NCBI GenBank assembly: GCA_905221345.1 | Contig: CAJNCW010000011.1 | Span: 1-35,436 of the forward strand | Origin: a bacterium | GTDB lineage: Bacteria > Bacillota > Bacilli > Lactobacillales > Streptococcaceae | Length of the DNA: 35,436 nucleotides | Reading direction: 5' to 3' | In this document: positions 34,264 to 35,436 of the stretch, one piece after another | Layout: the number at the start of each line of letters is the position of its first letter | Position numbering within the stretch: the stretch's first letter is position 1 | Position numbers and translations under genes: made by a program | Notes under the pieces: model-generated | What the model was told of the DNA's origin: nothing | Seen by the model: only the letters and a program-made list of their open reading frames with translations | Database searches by the model: none

Positions 34264-34416
34264 ATGGCACTAAAAAAAGCAAGCCTAGCTTGTGCAGTTT
34301 GTGGTTCAAGGAATTACTCAATCAAAATTAGTGGGAACCCCAAGCCAACACGACTAGAAGTAAATAAATTTTGTAAACATTGTGGAAAATATACGACACA
34401 TAGAGAGACGAGATAG
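34264..34416 (+). CDS. rpmG: 50S ribosomal protein L33
   Basis: A 50-aa protein, too short for most gene finders. It starts [20 protein letters not shown] and has the two CxxC pairs (CAVC and CKHC) of the zinc-binding form of L33, then ends THRETR. GGAGG lies 4 nt before ATG. It is the first gene of an operon with secE (9-nt gap) and nusG, a conserved bacterial arrangement. Streptococci commonly have more than one rpmG copy; this is the C+ zinc form. Confidence 0.95.
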   Translation: MALKKASLACAVCGSRNYSIKISGNPKPTRLEVNKFCKHCGKYTTHRETR

Positions 34417-34425
34417 GAGAGAACG

Positions 34426-34602
34426 ATGGGTTTTATTAAGGATATTTTTAAACTTCTTAAAGAAACAACTTGGCCAACTCGCAAAGAAAGCTGGAGAGAT
34501 TTTCGCTCTATTATGGAATACACAGCCTTCTTTGTGGTCATCATTTACATTTTTGACCAGTTGATTGTTTCAGGTTTGATTCGATTTATTAACATTTTTT
34601 AG
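34426..34602 (+). CDS. secE: Protein translocase subunit SecE
   Basis: A 58-aa protein with the SecE amphipathic segment FKLLKETTWPTRKESWRDF followed by a single membrane helix (about residues 33-55). It clamps SecY in the SecYEG channel. ATG is preceded by AGGAGAG. It lies between rpmG and nusG, as in most bacteria; the stop overlaps a hairpin. Confidence 0.95.
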   Translation: MGFIKDIFKLLKETTWPTRKESWRDFRSIMEYTAFFVVIIYIFDQLIVSGLIRFINIF

Positions 34603-34636
34603 AAGAAAAGCGGAAGACTTCTGCTGGCTTTCTTCT
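34601..34636 (+). other. Hairpin between secE and nusG
   Basis: AGAAGAAA (34601-34608) / TTTCTTCT (34629-34636) encloses an inner stem CGGAA/TTCTG. It is not followed by a T-run, so it is more likely an RNA processing or stability element than a terminator. Confidence 0.45.
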
Positions 34637-34658
34637 ATTATGTATGAAAGGAAATATC

Positions 34659-35195
34659 ATGGATAGTTTTGACAAAGGATGGTTTGTTCTACAAACTTAT
34701 TCTGGCTATGAAAATAAGGTAAAAGAAAATCTATTGCAACGTGCGCAAACATATAACATGTTGGATAATATTCTACGCGTTGAGATTCCAACACAAACCG
34801 TGCAAGTTGAGAAAAATGGAAAGAAAAAGGAAGTCGAAGAGAATCGCTTTCCAGGTTATGTCCTTGTAGAAATGGTCATGACCGATGAAGCATGGTTCGT
34901 CGTTCGAAACACACCTAACGTAACAGGATTCGTCGGATCACACGGGAACAGATCCAAACCAACTCCACTATTGGAACAAGAAATCCGTGATATTCTGGTT
35001 TCAATGGGGCAAACTGTTCAAGAGTTTGATATTGATGTTGAAGTTGGCCAGACAGTCCGCATCATTGATGGCGCTTTTGCAGACTACACAGGTAAAATTA
35101 CTGAAATTGATAACAACAAAGTGAAGATGATTATCTCTATGTTTGGTAATGACACGATTGCAGAAGTGAATCTCAACCAAATTGCAGAATTATAA
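34659..35195 (+). CDS. nusG: Transcription termination/antitermination factor NusG
   Basis: A 178-aa transcription factor that binds RNA polymerase and couples it to the ribosome or Rho. The NGN domain covers residues about 1-115 (GWFVLQTYSGYENKVKENL and NRFPGYVLVEMVM), and the KOW domain ends the protein (VGQTVRIIDGAFADYTGKI). ATG 34659 is chosen because AAAGGA lies just upstream; an in-frame ATG at 34644 would add 5 residues. Third gene of rpmG-secE-nusG. Confidence 0.96.
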   Translation: MDSFDKGWFVLQTYSGYENKVKENLLQRAQTYNMLDNILRVEIPTQTVQVEKNGKKKEVEENRFPGYVLVEMVMTDEAWFVVRNTPNVTGFVGSHGNRSKPTPLLEQEIRDILVSMGQTVQEFDIDVEVGQTVRIIDGAFADYTGKITEIDNNKVKMIISMFGNDTIAEVNLNQIAEL

Positions 35196-35198
35196 CCT

Positions 35199-35225
35199 AG
35201 AGAGGCAGTGCCTCTCTTTTTGTGT
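35199..35225 (+). terminator. Terminator after nusG
   Basis: AGAGAGGC / GCCTCTCT with a 3-nt loop, then TTTTTTG-type tail. Confidence 0.88.
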
Positions 35226-35293
35226 GCCGTTGAGGGAGGAAGAAGTATAAAACAGAGGAAATAGACCCAGGGGCTCGCGCATTCTGTTAAACT
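35206..35293 (+). promoter_or_regulatory. comX promoter with candidate ComE site
   Basis: TGTTAAACT (35285-35293) is an extended -10, 21 nt before the comX start. CCGTTGAGG at 35227-35235 resembles a ComE half-site (consensus-like CAGTTGAG), and CAGTGCCTC at 35206 lies exactly 21 bp upstream as a poorer partner, inside the nusG terminator. The ComE assignment is tentative. Confidence 0.4.
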
Positions 35294-35314
35294 AAATGCA
35301 GAAAGGAGAGGTCT

Positions 35315-35436
35315 ATGAATCTGAAAGAGTTGTATGAAGAAAGTAAAGGGATTGTAAACAAGTGTCGCAAAGATTATCATCTACATATGTGGGAGAAAGA
35401 GGACTGGGACCAGGAGGGGATGATGTGCCTGTATGA
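35315..35436 (+). CDS. comX: Competence sigma factor ComX/SigX, 5' part
   Basis: The frame is open to the window edge, giving 40 complete codons. The N-terminus MNLKELYEESKG with KCRKDYHLHMWE and DWDQEGM matches the start of streptococcal ComX (SigX), an alternative sigma factor of about 160 aa that directs transcription from cin-boxes during competence. GAAAGGAGAGG precedes ATG. Position downstream of nusG is that of one of the two comX copies in pneumococcus. The comG operon at 13.7-17.4 kb in this same window carries the matching cin-box. The C-terminal two thirds lie outside the window. Confidence 0.88.
   Translation, partial: MNLKELYEESKGIVNKCRKDYHLHMWEKEDWDQEGMMCLY

Overview
The window is a stretch of low-GC Gram-positive chromosome that looks like a mitis-group Streptococcus (S. 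mitis / S. oralis / S. pneumoniae type). The reasons are the order of familiar pneumococcal genes (thrC, MATE, LysM antigen, tgt, nagA, comGA-GG, ackA, rnpA-yidC-khpB, tkt, yajC, adhE, gap, pbp2A, rpmG-secE-nusG, comX), extended -10 promoters (TGnTATAAT) without good -35 boxes, and proteins that match pneumococcal family lengths and active-site positions (731-aa PBP2a with Ser410, 883-aa AdhE, KhpB with Thr89). This is recognition by eye, not a database result.

Layout. 1-520: six tRNA genes (Phe, Tyr, Trp, His, Gln, Leu), probably the tail of an rRNA/tRNA cluster, then a terminator and a short patch of GTCAAC repeats that may be mobile-element debris. 770-6783: a glutamate-cysteine-ligase-like enzyme, threonine synthase, a MATE exporter coupled to a HAD phosphatase gene broken by a nonsense codon inside its catalytic motif, and a secreted LysM / LAS-type putative peptidase. 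6978-13657: a MarR regulator with a DUF1304 membrane protein, a divergent pair (DUF975 membrane protein / tgt), an OatA-like O-acyltransferase, nagA under a likely NagR site, and a DUF1033 gene. 13699-17425: the competence pilus operon comGA-GG with a cin-box. 17458-20300: two SAM methyltransferase-like genes and ackA. 20461-23316: rnpA-yidC-khpB and an unknown gene. 23417-26733: transketolase, yajC, a low-molecular-weight tyrosine phosphatase and a MORN protein. 26769-30986: adhE with cre and Rex-like sites, and gap. 31054-35195: an RluA-type pseudouridine synthase (minus strand), pbp2A, rpmG, secE and nusG. 35315-end: the first 40 codons of the competence sigma factor gene comX.

How they work together. 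Central fermentation is well represented: tkt, gap, adhE and ackA, with carbon (cre) and NADH (Rex) control signals visible at ackA and adhE. Cell-wall and envelope functions are scattered through it (pbp2A, OatA-like enzyme, LysM protein, KhpB, YidC, YajC, SecE). The competence genes bracket the second half: comX at the right edge encodes the sigma factor expected to read the cin-box of comG about 21.6 kb to the left.

Most of the window is ordinary core genome. The most unusual signals are (i) five genes whose extended -10 box lies exactly 6 nt before the ATG and which lack a convincing Shine-Dalgarno, predicting leaderless mRNAs; (ii) the point nonsense mutation in the HAD gene; (iii) phased GTCAAC repeats beside tRNA-Leu; and (iv) palindrome-rich control regions at marR, the LysM gene and the adhE-gap gap. 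I saw no CRISPR array, prophage, complete insertion sequence or obvious defence system.
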